This document shows, one piece after another, positions 15,011-22,016 of a stretch of 33,014 nucleotides of DNA. Numbering within the stretch: the first letter of the stretch is position 1; every line of letters begins with the position of its first letter. The notes below the pieces were generated by a model, which saw nothing but the letters and a program-made list of their open reading frames with translations, was not told where the DNA came from and searched no databases. A program made the position numbers and the translations under genes. The DNA lies in the NCBI GenBank assembly GCA_030848545.1, contig JAVDCA010000046.1, forward strand, positions 1-33,014, written 5' to 3'. Source of the stretch: Astrobacterium formosum (GTDB taxonomy: Bacteria; Pseudomonadota; Alphaproteobacteria; Rhizobiales; Xanthobacteraceae).

Positions 15011-15612
15011 GTGATGCCGAGGATCTGTGCCTTGATGGCTTCGACCGTGTCCTTGGTGAGCCCCTTCGCCTTGGCGACGGTATCGACAGCCTTGGCGGTC
15101 TTGTCTGCCAGCTCGGCTTCGATCTTCTTGCGGGTGTCGGAGCTGATGCGCTTGGCCTCTTCGGCGTGCTTGACCGCGCGCGCGGTGAGCATCAGCATTT
15201 CTGCGGTATCGCCATCGGTGGGCAATTCGCCGGCGTTCGCCAGCATCTCGTTGACCAGCGTCTTGATGGTTTCGGCGATCAGGAGAGTCAGCGAATTGTC
15301 GCCCGCCTCGTCGAGGCGCGGCGCCAGCACGGCGGCGATCTCGCGGGTCTCTTCCAGTCGACGCCCCTGGATGGCGATTGCACAGGAGGTTCGGTTGAAC
15401 GCCGATTTTGAGACCGGCTTCGGCGGCGCAACGCCTTCCTCCCGCGCCGCCGCGCGCAGGCGTTCGTTGAATTCAGCGCAGACGTCGATCTGTGTGCGCT
15501 TGCGCTCCTTCAACTCGCGAAACGCCCACATCTTGACTTCGTCGGCCCATGCCGGCAACTGGTCGATGGCGGACAGGCGGCCACGGCCGCGGCGGGCGCG
15601 CGCCATGTTCAT
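15007..15612 (-). CDS. Terminase small subunit (Mu gp27-like, DUF3486)
   Basis: 201 aa, MNMARARRGRGRLSAIDQLPAWADEVKMWAFRELKERKRTQIDVCAEFNERL..., the hallmark of DUF3486 ('RGRGRLS.ID.LP......W....L..R..TQ.D...EFN..L'). The N-terminal 75 residues form a helix-turn-helix that should recognise the pac site, and the remainder is helical and may oligomerise. Met3 is an alternative start. The first base of the start codon is the last base of the upstream stop (TAATG). It pairs with the adjacent large subunit for packaging. Confidence 0.92.
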   Translation of the reverse strand: MNMARARRGRGRLSAIDQLPAWADEVKMWAFRELKERKRTQIDVCAEFNERLRAAAREEGVAPPKPVSKSAFNRTSCAIAIQGRRLEETREIAAVLAPRLDEAGDNSLTLLIAETIKTLVNEMLANAGELPTDGDTAEMLMLTARAVKHAEEAKRISSDTRKKIEAELADKTAKAVDTVAKAKGLTKDTVEAIKAQILGIT

Positions 15613-15911
15613 TACTCCCCGGGACGACTCGGCCGCTTGATGCCCTCAATCGCGATCTGGCGCGCGAGATGCCGCGCGCCCTTTTCGGTCAGGGTGGCGA
15701 CCTTAACGGAACCCGCGTCGAGCACCGTGATCGCCCCCATCTCCTTCATGAAGGCGAGCTCGTCGTGCACCCAGGCGCGGCTCCTGCTGATGCCGAACGT
15801 CTCCAGCTCCGCACGAAGGAGTTCGGAGGTCAGGGACTCGTTGTCCTGTGCCGCGAGCGCCTTGAGCATGATCAGCCGGGCGTCTTCGCGAATGATGCGA
15901 TCGAGACTCAT
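15612..15911 (-). CDS. Mu gp26-like winged-helix protein (VpaChn25_0724-type)
   Basis: 99 aa, MSLDRIIREDARLIMLKALAAQDNESLTSELLRAELETFGISRSRAWVHDELAFMKEMGAITV..., a small winged-helix fold with the 'R...L..L..Q....LN...L...L...G...SR..V...L..L...G.' pattern of the Mu gp26/VpaChn25_0724 family. It is always found between the DUF2730 gene and the small terminase gene in Mu-like phages, as here. The start overlaps the upstream stop by ATGA. The precise function is unknown; DNA contact during packaging or regulation is possible. Confidence 0.85.
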   Translation of the reverse strand: MSLDRIIREDARLIMLKALAAQDNESLTSELLRAELETFGISRSRAWVHDELAFMKEMGAITVLDAGSVKVATLTEKGARHLARQIAIEGIKRPSRPGE

Positions 15912-16273
15912 GAGAGGGCCTTTTCCAACATGGCTTCCTGCAGACGTCCGGCGATGGCCGCCACCGGCTTGACGCTTTCGGTCAGCGTGGAGACCTCGCC
16001 GCGGAGTTGGGTGATGGACAGTTCGAGCCGATGGGTGAAGTCCTTGTCCGGCAGGTGGGACACGGTCGCCTCGACCTTGGTGGCGCGATCTTCGAGCTTG
16101 TCGACCCGATCGTCGATAGCGAGGACGAACGCCTTGTCAGCCTTGGCCATGATGAGCTTTTCGAGCTCGACGACCTTGTCGGCGCGGGCCTTCGAACGGC
16201 CGCTGTAGATCGTGTAGACGAGCGCGCCGAGCGCGATGGCCACGCTCGCCCACGCGGGATTCAAATCCAGCAC
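15908..16273 (-). CDS. Mu gp25-like membrane coiled-coil protein (DUF2730)
   Basis: 121 aa starting at GTG 16273 directly after the o-spanin TAA. An N-terminal TM helix (residues about 7-24, WASVAIALGALVYTIYSG) is followed by a charged coiled coil (residues 30-115: VVELEKLIMAKADKAF...DDRVDKLEDRATKVEATVSHLPDKDFTHRLELSITQLRGE). This layout and the 'LP....VH.L.L....L.G' pattern match DUF2730/Mu gp25. The function is unknown; proximity to the lysis genes and its membrane anchor leave a lysis accessory role open. Confidence 0.85.
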   Translation of the reverse strand: MLDLNPAWASVAIALGALVYTIYSGRSKARADKVVELEKLIMAKADKAFVLAIDDRVDKLEDRATKVEATVSHLPDKDFTHRLELSITQLRGEVSTLTESVKPVAAIAGRLQEAMLEKALS

Positions 16274-16567
16274 TTACTCAACCTCCTGTTCACACACGGG
16301 CCCGTCCTCGATCTTGTCGCCGGCGAGCCCCTGGCGTACGCGCTCCCAGTCGCGGCGCGCCGCGCAAATGATGACGTCGCGCTCGATGCGCCCGTTCTGC
16401 TCGCGCTCGGCCAGCGACACGACGCTCTCGCTCTTAGCCGGCGGCGCGACCGGCGCCGGATTGAGATAGGACGGTGCCGGCGGCACGTTGGACGCGACCG
16501 GTTCACGGACGGGTGAAGAAGCGCACGCCGCGAGAAGTAAGGTCGCAGCGACCATCAACCAGCGCAT
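16274..16567 (-). CDS. o-spanin lipoprotein (Rz1-like)
   Basis: 97 aa, MRWLMVAATLLLAACASSPVREPVASNVPPAPSYL..., with a lipobox LAAC (Cys15) and a Pro-rich mature N-terminus typical of outer-membrane spanin subunits. Its first 65 nt overlap the end of the i-spanin gene in another frame, the classic Rz/Rz1 overlap. It is longer than lambda Rz1 because of a charged C-terminal region (SLAEREQNGRIERDVIICAARRDWERV). Together with the inner-membrane partner it disrupts the outer membrane at the last step of lysis. Confidence 0.82.
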   Translation of the reverse strand: MRWLMVAATLLLAACASSPVREPVASNVPPAPSYLNPAPVAPPAKSESVVSLAEREQNGRIERDVIICAARRDWERVRQGLAGDKIEDGPVCEQEVE

Positions 16568-16913
16568 CCTTGGCCTTCCTTCCTGGTTTCGGCGCCTGCG
16601 AAAGCTGCTCTCGCAGCGTCTTGATCTCATCGTCCAGTTTTTGACGACGCTGTTGAGCTTCCATCGCCTTCGATCGCAACGTTTCCGCGGTTTCCTGGGC
16701 GCCCTCGGCCACGGCGTTCGCCGTCTTGATCTCCAGCTGAAGCTTGTCGATCTGCGCCTGTTTGGCGGCGGCATCGCACTTCGCCGCCGCGTCCTCGTAG
16801 CCGGCACTCCACGTCAAGTAGAACAGCCCTGCGACCGCGAGGACGGCGGCGCCGCCGGCAATCCAGCGCCAGCCGCCGCCGAGGAACCAGACGACGATAC
16901 GCAGTTCCATCAT
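16503..16913 (-). CDS. i-spanin (Rz-like)
   Basis: 136 aa with one N-terminal TM helix (residues about 16-37, RWIAGGAAVLAVAGLFYLTWSAGYE) and a long periplasmic coiled coil (residues 40-105, KQAQIDKLQLEIKTANAVAEGAQETAETLRSKAMEAQQRRQKLDDEIKTLREQL). A C-terminal segment with one Cys (GRCDLTSRGVRFF) recalls the C.LT ending of many Rz proteins. It overlaps the o-spanin gene at its 3' end and the endolysin stop at its 5' end. It should bridge inner and outer membranes with the Rz1-like lipoprotein. Confidence 0.82.
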   Translation of the reverse strand: MMELRIVVWFLGGGWRWIAGGAAVLAVAGLFYLTWSAGYEDAAAKCDAAAKQAQIDKLQLEIKTANAVAEGAQETAETLRSKAMEAQQRRQKLDDEIKTLREQLSQAPKPGRKAKDALVDGRCDLTSRGVRFFTRP

Positions 16914-17788
16914 GCCGCGGCCCTCGCTTGCGACAGGTACGGCGAAAGATCGCCGACGGCTTCACCCGACCAGGCGCGCTCGGCCTTGCGGCGCTGACGC
17001 CCGGCGTAGAGGGCCCACGCGGCACCGCCGACAGCGATGACGACGCTCGCCAGGGTGAGGAGCGTGAAGATCAGGTCGATGGTCTTGTTGGTACCGACCA
17101 GCGGCTGCAGTTGCGCCTGCGCGGTCTGCACGGCCGTGACGCCGGCGCCGCCGCCGAGGCCAGTCTGCACGCCCGCCTCGGCCGAGACCGACGGCAGGGC
17201 GACGTCGGACACCACGGCCTTGGCGTCGCCGCCGTCTTCGTGCACGGCGATCGGCTGCGGGCCGACCGAGCCTATCGCCCAGGCCTGGCCGGTCAGCACC
17301 ACGTTGGCGACCCGCTTGCTCCAGCCGTCACCAAAGGTTCCCCAGTTCCGGAGGTTTTGCATCATGCCGAGGCGCCGAGCACACATGTCGGCGATCAAGG
17401 CATCGTGGTCGGGATGCGCCTTGACGGCGGCGAGCGTCGCTTCGCCGAGATCGCCATCGGCGGTGACACCGACCGCGCGTTGCAGCCATTTGGTCGATTG
17501 CGACGGGCCGCTGTTCACGGCCGCGTCGAACACCGCGATGTCGACGCCGGCCGGCAGCGCATCGAACCTGATCTTGTCGGCGTACTGGCGCCGATAAATC
17601 TCGTTCCGCTCGGCGTCGGTCAGAAGCCGGACGCTGCGCGTCGGCTGGCCCTTGGATTTGCGGTAGCCGTCATAAACGCGTTGAATGATGCCCTGGTTGG
17701 TCGGGCCACCGGTGTCGTCCGGATGATTGCTGTACCCGCCCTCGTAGACGAGCACACGCTTGAGTGCTTTGTTGTAATTCGCCTTCAC
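16910..17788 (-). CDS. Endolysin, GH108 family, with C-terminal transmembrane segment
   Basis: 292 aa, GTG start at 17788. Residues 1-90 are a GH108 (ZliS-type) muramidase: VLVYEGGYSNHPDDTGGPTNQGI with catalytic Glu16. Residues about 90-165 match the family's peptidoglycan-binding domain (NSGPSQSTKWLQRAVGVTADGDLGEATLAAV...RNWGTFGDGWSKRV). A Gly/Ala-rich linker precedes a strong TM helix (residues about 237-262, TIDLIFTLLTLASVVIAVGGAAWALYAG) and a basic tail. Membrane anchoring at the C-terminus is unusual for an endolysin and could affect timing or location. No separate holin gene is seen nearby. The gene begins the lysis module just after the candidate late promoter region. Confidence 0.9.
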   Translation of the reverse strand: MKANYNKALKRVLVYEGGYSNHPDDTGGPTNQGIIQRVYDGYRKSKGQPTRSVRLLTDAERNEIYRRQYADKIRFDALPAGVDIAVFDAAVNSGPSQSTKWLQRAVGVTADGDLGEATLAAVKAHPDHDALIADMCARRLGMMQNLRNWGTFGDGWSKRVANVVLTGQAWAIGSVGPQPIAVHEDGGDAKAVVSDVALPSVSAEAGVQTGLGGGAGVTAVQTAQAQLQPLVGTNKTIDLIFTLLTLASVVIAVGGAAWALYAGRQRRKAERAWSGEAVGDLSPYLSQARAAA

Positions 17789-17839
17789 GACGGCTCGATC
17801 CCGTGTGGGCGCAACGGCGCCTCACCCCGGTTCCAAGAT

Positions 17840-17886
17840 GCATCCCGAAGCATCCCGGCTAAACCATGAAACGATTCATGGTCTAG
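17840..17886 (-). promoter_or_regulatory. Candidate late-promoter control region: dyad plus phased direct repeat
   Basis: A 12-bp inverted repeat (arms 17859-17870 and 17875-17886, one G-T pair, 4-nt loop) centres on ACCATGAA...TTCATGGT and overlaps the Mor-family stop codon. A GANTC site (17873-17877) lies at its centre. Next to it GCATCCCG occurs twice 10 bp apart (17840 and 17850). The gap to the endolysin start is only 94 bp. Mu activators of the Mor/C family bind dyads upstream of middle and late promoters, so this is a plausible target. Confidence 0.5.
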
Positions 17887-18287
17887 AACAGAGAGCCTTG
17901 TCGCTTGTCTTTGCTGGTGCCGCGGTGCACGGCGCGATGGCGGCGCACCGTCCTCTCGGATACCCCGATTCCGCGCGCTATGTCGCGAGCGGATTTGCCG
18001 TCGGCGCTCTGTTGATGGACGGTTTTTGCCACCGATCTCTGCAGTGCCTTGAAGACACCGCCGTCAACGAGCGCGACATAGTACTTCTGGCCGCCGCTGC
18101 CGTCGATACCGAGATGGGCACAGATGCGATCGGCTTTCTCGCGGCCCACGCATTGAGCCAGCCAATGATCCTCGTTGCAGGCGGCCGGAATGTAGATGTA
18201 GTTGCCACCGTACTCCGCGCAGATCTGCAAGGCTGCGGATTCTCCCGCGACCTCGGCGATCTCTGCGAGCACACCCGGCAGCCTCAT
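17883..18287 (-). CDS. mor: Mor-family transcriptional activator
   Basis: 134 aa, MRLPGVLAEIAEVAGESAALQICAEYGGNYIYIPAACNEDHWLAQCVGREKADRICAHLG.... The 'YGG..IYIP' strand followed by a helix and a C-terminal helix-turn-helix (residues about 96-120, KSARDIARGIGVSERTVRRHRA) is the Mor/C layout. In Mu, Mor activates the middle promoter by binding a dyad as a dimer and contacting RNA polymerase. Here it is the last early gene before the lysis module, which suits control of late genes. ATG overlaps the previous stop (ATGA). No separate C gene is visible, so this may act as the sole late activator. Confidence 0.85.
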   Translation of the reverse strand: MRLPGVLAEIAEVAGESAALQICAEYGGNYIYIPAACNEDHWLAQCVGREKADRICAHLGIDGSGGQKYYVALVDGGVFKALQRSVAKTVHQQSADGKSARDIARGIGVSERTVRRHRAVHRGTSKDKRQGSLF

Positions 18288-18517
18288 GCCATCACCAGTC
18301 CCACATAGGTGCAGGTGACCGCCGAGACGAGCCGGGTGCGGCAGCGCCACACCAGGCGGACCGTATAGGTGCCGTCCCGGCGCCGGAACGCCTGGGCGTT
18401 GGCGCGCACATAGCCCTCGCCGCGCCAGTAGGCGTCGGCGGCGTCGATCGGCGGGCACGCCGCGATGATGGCATCGAACTGGACCGTGCCGCGCTTCGGT
18501 GACCGCTTGCGGTTCAT
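18284..18517 (-). CDS. Small hypothetical early protein (77 aa)
   Basis: MNRKRSPKRGTVQFDAIIAACPPIDAADAYWRGEGYVRANAQAFRRRDGTYTVRLVWRCRTRLVSAVTCTYVGLVMA, described here in parts: a basic N-terminus, a helical middle and a beta-like C-terminal half rich in Arg and aromatic residues. It is coupled by ATGA overlaps to the GcrA-like gene upstream and the Mor-family gene downstream. I do not recognise a family. It may be a cofactor or antagonist of the flanking regulators, but nothing in the sequence shows it. Confidence 0.65.
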   Translation of the reverse strand: MNRKRSPKRGTVQFDAIIAACPPIDAADAYWRGEGYVRANAQAFRRRDGTYTVRLVWRCRTRLVSAVTCTYVGLVMA

Positions 18518-19038
18518 GACCGGGATCCCCACGAACTCCGGAAGTAGCTGCGGCTGCGTCGAGTGGCATGGAAATCGTAGACGATGCGGGCGCAGCGCCC
18601 GCAGTAGGGCAGCGGATCGAGGGCCGGTGCGCCGCAGAAGAAGAAATTGCAGCCGCGAGGATCTCCGACCGGGAACCGGCACGACGTCGCCGTCAACTCC
18701 GACAGCGAACGGCGCCACTCCGGCGGAAACCGGACCTCCAACGGCGCCGACACGTCGACGACGACCTCCGGCTGTGCCGCGATCTCCTGGGCACGGGCAA
18801 CCCGCTTGGGCAGGCGCGCCGGCCGCGGCGGCTTGGGCGGCTTAGGCTGTTTCGGCGCTGCGGTGGTGAGGGCGCGACCCGGGAGGCGAAGGCGATGCAC
18901 CTTGCCGATCACCGCGTTGCGGGTGATGCCGCCGAGTTCGCCGGCGATGACCGCGGCGGACCGGCCTTCGGCCCACATGATCTTGAGCCGCTCGACGCGC
19001 TGTTCGTTCCAGCCGTCTCTCTCGGGCCAGGTCAACAT
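18514..19038 (-). CDS. gcrA: GcrA-family cell-cycle regulator homologue
   Basis: 174 aa. The N-terminal domain (NEQRVERLKIMWAEGRSAAVIAGELGGITRNAVIGKVHRLRLPGR, residues about 11-55) is an almost textbook GcrA helix-turn-helix. The C-terminal domain (SCRFPVGDPRGCNFFFCGAPALDPLPYCGRCARIVYDF, residues about 117-155) matches the sigma-70-binding region of GcrA. The middle is a Pro/Ala/Lys-rich linker. GcrA in Alphaproteobacteria binds RNA polymerase sigma-70 and stimulates promoters bearing GANTC sites methylated by CcrM. A phage copy could redirect host transcription or link phage genes to the cell cycle. The start overlaps the upstream gene by 7 nt. Confidence 0.9.
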   Translation of the reverse strand: MLTWPERDGWNEQRVERLKIMWAEGRSAAVIAGELGGITRNAVIGKVHRLRLPGRALTTAAPKQPKPPKPPRPARLPKRVARAQEIAAQPEVVVDVSAPLEVRFPPEWRRSLSELTATSCRFPVGDPRGCNFFFCGAPALDPLPYCGRCARIVYDFHATRRSRSYFRSSWGSRS

Positions 19039-19337
19039 GGCGGCATCCGTTTCGCCGCGTGCAGCGCGCGGACTTCGCGCTCCAGCGGGATCAGGCTCTC
19101 GAAGATGCGATACAGCGATCCAGCCGCGGCGGCGCGTTGGCGCTGGATCGAGAGCGCGAACCGCAAGCCCTCGTAGTTCACCGGCTCACCGATGAGTGCC
19201 GACGCGCCGGCCTCGATGCGCGCCACCGCTTCCTCGCAGCGACCGACGGCGGCTGCCTCTTCACCGGCGATCCGCCGCAGCTCGATCACCAGTTCGCCAA
19301 AACTTTCCGCCGGCAGCTCGTTCTTGTTGGTGTTCAC
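19032..19337 (-). CDS. Small hypothetical early protein (101 aa)
   Basis: GTG start at 19337 (NTNKNELPAESFGELVIELRRIAGEEAAAVGRCEEAVARIEAGASALIGEPV...), preceded by GGGGGA. The sequence is helical and could form a coiled coil over residues 12-45, followed by YEGLRFALSIQRQRAAAAGSLYRIFESLIPLEREVRALHAAK. No TM segment or known domain is seen. It is followed by the GcrA-like gene with 7-nt overlap. The function is unknown. Confidence 0.65.
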   Translation of the reverse strand: MNTNKNELPAESFGELVIELRRIAGEEAAAVGRCEEAVARIEAGASALIGEPVNYEGLRFALSIQRQRAAAAGSLYRIFESLIPLEREVRALHAAKRMPPC

Positions 19338-19387
19338 GCCGTCCCCCGTTCTTCGCGCCGGCGCCACGGCGGCACCGGCATCCGCTC

Positions 19388-19771
19388 TCATTCGACGTCG
19401 GCGGTCATTTGGCCGAACAGGTCTTCCCCGAAGGCACCAGTCACCATCGGCCGGCCGTGGCGATCGAGCCACTCGACGTTCACCCCGTGCATGTCGGCCG
19501 CGATGCGCACCGCGGCCGCAAACCGCACCGGAGGGTCGGCGACCAAATCCACGGTTTCGATCAGCGACCGCACGCCGCCGAGCGTGCGGGCATCGAGGGC
19601 GTGCCGATAGGCGGCGATGAACAGAGCCCGGTCACGCTCGCGCAGATAGGCGAGCACCCGTCCGTCGGGCGCGTAGGCGATCAGAAACGTGGCCCCGTAC
19701 ATGCGAACGACCCGAACGGTGTGGGCAACCGCGGGCTCGTCCCGGGTGTCGAGCACTGCTGCGCTGTTCAT
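19388..19771 (-). CDS. Hypothetical early protein (127 aa)
   Basis: MNSAAVLDTRDEPAVAHTVRVVRMYGATFLIAYAPDGRVLAYLRERDRALFIAAYRHALD... has a beta-rich first half and a helical second half, ending LDRHGRPMVTGAFGEDLFGQMTADVE. Its start overlaps the upstream winged-helix gene by ATGA. No signal peptide or TM segment is present and no family is recognised. A 50-nt gap separates it from the next gene downstream. Confidence 0.65.
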   Translation of the reverse strand: MNSAAVLDTRDEPAVAHTVRVVRMYGATFLIAYAPDGRVLAYLRERDRALFIAAYRHALDARTLGGVRSLIETVDLVADPPVRFAAAVRIAADMHGVNVEWLDRHGRPMVTGAFGEDLFGQMTADVE

Positions 19772-20070
19772 GCCGGCCTCCCGTGATCGGCTGTGTCCTG
19801 TTCTTCGATGACGTTGAGCAGACGGTAACCGTCACGCCAATCGACGACGATATGCGCGTCGAGGCCGAGCTTCTTGCGAAGCCGATAAATCAGATTGTGG
19901 GCGTTACGAGTGATCTGCGTGCGCAGGCGGCCGGTCGTACAGAGCTCGTGCATGACGACGTACTCTTTGAAGGACAGCCTCGTCGGCGATCCGTCCGCGC
20001 GTAGCACCACCCGCGAACCCTCCTCGAAGCGAAGGGACCCAATCGAGAACTTGCGGATGGCGGCCATCAT
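19768..20070 (-). CDS. Standalone OmpR/PhoB-type winged-helix protein
   Basis: 100 aa. Residues about 30-90 (RLSFKEYVVMHELCTTGRLRTQITRNAHNLIYRLRKKLGLDAHIVVDWRDGYRLLNV) match the effector domain of OmpR/PhoB response regulators: LT..E..VL..L, the recognition helix region ending 'I..LR.KL', then the wing and 'GYRL'. There is no receiver domain, so DNA binding is not phosphorylation-controlled through a fused module. It belongs to the early operon and is coupled by ATGA to the previous gene. It probably regulates phage or host promoters; the target is unknown. Confidence 0.75.
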   Translation of the reverse strand: MMAAIRKFSIGSLRFEEGSRVVLRADGSPTRLSFKEYVVMHELCTTGRLRTQITRNAHNLIYRLRKKLGLDAHIVVDWRDGYRLLNVIEEQDTADHGRPA

Positions 20071-20516
20071 GCCCGCCTATCGAGCGCGGAATAGCCGACC
20101 GGCGGATCGCCCAGGACCAGGCCGGTGAGGTCGCGGGCCGGCGCGAGCTGGCGGGCCGCGCGGTCCGCCAGCGTGGCGGCCGGAACGCTGCGCGGGCGAT
20201 CGTAGAGGTCCTGATTGCCCGCCGGCCGGCCCGCAGGGCCGAGGCTGGGGAGCCCGGCCTTGAGCCGCGCGCGGATGCTGGCGGCTGCGCGGCCGGTCTC
20301 CTCGGCCATTTCGGCGATCGTATATCCGAGCGTCGTCTGCATCCGCCGGAGATCCACGAGCTCGTCGTCGGTCCAGTCCCACAGACTGCCTTTGACGAGC
20401 AAGTGAACGTCGTGTCGGGTGCAATTGAACGCGACCGCGATGTCCTCGATCCCGCGCCGCTCCGCCAGCATCAGGCGGACCTGCAGGCGCTCTTGAGCGA
20501 GCCAGAGGCGCGACAT
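20067..20516 (-). CDS. Early helix-turn-helix-like protein next to GemA (149 aa)
   Basis: ATG 20516 with a strong AGGAGG Shine-Dalgarno sequence inside the end of gemA. MSRLWLAQERLQVRLMLAERRGIEDIAVAFNCTRHDVHLLVKGSLWDWTDDELVDLRRMQTTLGYTIAEMAEETGRAAASIRARLKAGL contains two helix-turn-helix-like units: residues about 22-45 (IEDIAVAFNCTRHDVHLLV) and residues 53-85 (YTIAEMAEETGRAAASIRARL). The C-terminal 60 residues are Ala/Pro/Arg-rich. A DNA-binding regulatory role is likely; I cannot assign a family. Confidence 0.7.
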   Translation of the reverse strand: MSRLWLAQERLQVRLMLAERRGIEDIAVAFNCTRHDVHLLVKGSLWDWTDDELVDLRRMQTTLGYTIAEMAEETGRAAASIRARLKAGLPSLGPAGRPAGNQDLYDRPRSVPAATLADRAARQLAPARDLTGLVLGDPPVGYSALDRRA

Positions 20517-20518
20517 GG

Positions 20519-21217
20519 TCAGTCCTCCTGCTCGCTGCGCTCGCGGCGCTTTGCCAGAGCGGCGCGTAGCTTGCGGCCGAGCGCCGCCGCGACCACGTCG
20601 TAGTCGCGCGGCGCGAAGAACTCCCAGCCGTTCTTGTGGGCGACCCGGTAGGCGTAGGCCGGCAGGTCGCCGAGCGGTTCGGTGGAAATGAACGGCTCGA
20701 CGGCACCGAGCCGGACCAGACGCAGCCATTGGGCGTCGAGGATCGCCCGCTTGTTGGCGATGGCGTCGCGGTCGTCGGTCGGCCACTCGACTTTGCCTTC
20801 GCGGCCGATCCAGGATTTCAGGCCTTCGATCGCCTTGGCGCTGGCGCCGGGCTCGCGCAGGAAGCGCGTATGACCGACGCCGGTCTGGCGTTCGAGGAAC
20901 GACAGCATGGCGCGATCGGTGCGGTCGCGCACGATGCCGAGATTATGGCCGGCGATCCACAGGGCCTGCATCTTGCGGGCGACCGCACTGTCGAGCCCGG
21001 CGACGGCGCCGACCGGCCGGCCGGTGCTGCCGGCCGAGCCGCGGAGCGTCGTGATCACCCGGTCGGCGGCAGCGGCGGTGAGGTGGCGCGCCGAGCGCAC
21101 GCCTGCCTCCCGTTCGAGCAAGTCCCGGTAGGTGTCATCGTCCAGGCCGGCGTTCTTGGCGAGGCCGTGGATGAAGCCGATCTGCTTCGGCGTCGCCATG
21201 GGAGCGTTGAGGCTCAT
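20519..21217 (-). CDS. gemA: Regulatory protein GemA (Mu gp16-like, DUF1018)
   Basis: 232 aa. ATPKQIGFIHGLAKNAGLDDDTYRDLLEREAGVRSARHLTAAAADRVITTLRG (residues 8-60) is the conserved N-terminus of GemA/DUF1018 proteins ('....I..IH.AK..LGLDDD.YR..L....GV.S...L'), followed by MQALWIAGHNLGIV...LSFLERQTGVGHTRFL. In Mu, GemA modulates host gene expression and DNA topology functions. The C-terminal extension (residues about 150-232), with KNGWEFFAPRDYDVVAAALGRKLR, is longer than in the shortest homologues. The start overlaps the previous gene by ATGA. Confidence 0.92.
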   Translation of the reverse strand: MSLNAPMATPKQIGFIHGLAKNAGLDDDTYRDLLEREAGVRSARHLTAAAADRVITTLRGSAGSTGRPVGAVAGLDSAVARKMQALWIAGHNLGIVRDRTDRAMLSFLERQTGVGHTRFLREPGASAKAIEGLKSWIGREGKVEWPTDDRDAIANKRAILDAQWLRLVRLGAVEPFISTEPLGDLPAYAYRVAHKNGWEFFAPRDYDVVAAALGRKLRAALAKRRERSEQED

Positions 21218-21615
21218 GATTTCCTCCGGGCTTCAAGGGCTGTTGAATAGGCCGCGGCAAGACGCCGGCAGGTGACCGGCGCTTCGCTCTTGCGGATGGT
21301 GGAGTCGACGACCTCGCGGACGGTGCGCGCGGGCACGCGCCGGTAGCGGATCGTCGTCTCGCGGAAGATCAGGTGATAGCCGGCCGCGTTTGGCTGCTTG
21401 GTCCAGCCGAAGCGGACGAAGCCGCGCCCCCCCCTGACAGGGATTTCGATGCCGGCATAGTCGAGCGCCGGCGAAGCGCACTTTTCGAACACGAGCGTGC
21501 CACGATGGCCGCGCGGATCGACCTTGGCGGCGGCGAACTGGGCGGCGCGCTCCGCCTCGACGATCATCGGGAACGTGAGCTGCGCCGATGGCGCGGTTTC
21601 GAGGGCACCGATCAT
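21214..21615 (-). CDS. Hypothetical early protein (133 aa)
   Basis: MIGALETAPSAQLTFPMIVEAERAAQFAAAKVDPRGHRGTLVFEKCASPALDYAGIEIPVRGGRGFVRFGWTKQPNAAGYHL... shows a beta-rich core with many Gly and aromatic residues and a helical C-terminus (STIRKSEAPVTCRRLAAAYSTALEARRKS). It is linked by ATGA overlaps to both neighbours. I recognise no domain. Soluble, with no TM segment. Confidence 0.65.
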   Translation of the reverse strand: MIGALETAPSAQLTFPMIVEAERAAQFAAAKVDPRGHRGTLVFEKCASPALDYAGIEIPVRGGRGFVRFGWTKQPNAAGYHLIFRETTIRYRRVPARTVREVVDSTIRKSEAPVTCRRLAAAYSTALEARRKS

Positions 21616-22016
21616 GACCGTGGCTCCGGCTCTTCGGGATCGGCGTCGCGCAGAAAGCCGTCCGGGCCACGGCGCCCGCGCGGCACGATCGCCAGTTCGA
21701 AGTCGAGTGCGCCTAGCGCAGCGTCGATGAGATCGAGACGCGGCAAGTGGCGGCCTCGCCAGTTGTTCATGACGTTGGCGTGAACGCCACTGGCGCAAGA
21801 AACTTCGAACTGCTTTGCGAGTCGACGGTTCATAGCTTCGAACAGCCCACGCACGATCGGGTGCGTGTGCGCCGGGATCTCGATCTGGCCGCGGTGGCGG
21901 TTGGCTATGCTGGTCCGCGCGGCGGCGGAGATTTTTTCGCGCATGCCCGGGCGGGCCATGATGGAGGCCAGCACTTCAGCTTGTCGGGCCCGCCGCTCGA
22001 GAGTCCAGTAGCTCAC
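21612..22016 (-). CDS. Putative DNA-binding early protein (134 aa)
   Basis: MSYWTLERRARQAEVLASIMARPGMREKISAAARTSIANRHRGQIEIPAHTHPIVRGLFEAMNRRLAKQFEVSCASGVHANVMNNWRGRHLPRLDLIDAALGALDFELAIVP, read in parts. Residues about 52-105 fit a lambda-repressor-like helix-turn-helix: 'HPIVRGLFEAMNRR..., GVHANVMNNWRGRHLPRLDLIDAALGALDFEL', in which a recognition helix precedes 'P.L..I.A.L..L.....'. The N-terminus is basic. It is coupled by ATGA to both neighbours. Function otherwise unknown. Confidence 0.65.
   Translation of the reverse strand: MSYWTLERRARQAEVLASIMARPGMREKISAAARTSIANRHRGQIEIPAHTHPIVRGLFEAMNRRLAKQFEVSCASGVHANVMNNWRGRHLPRLDLIDAALGALDFELAIVPRGRRGPDGFLRDADPEEPEPRS

Noticed and set aside
15908-16273. 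DUF2730 protein as the missing holin
   Set aside because: It has one N-terminal TM helix but a long coiled coil and clear resemblance to Mu gp25, which is not known as a holin.
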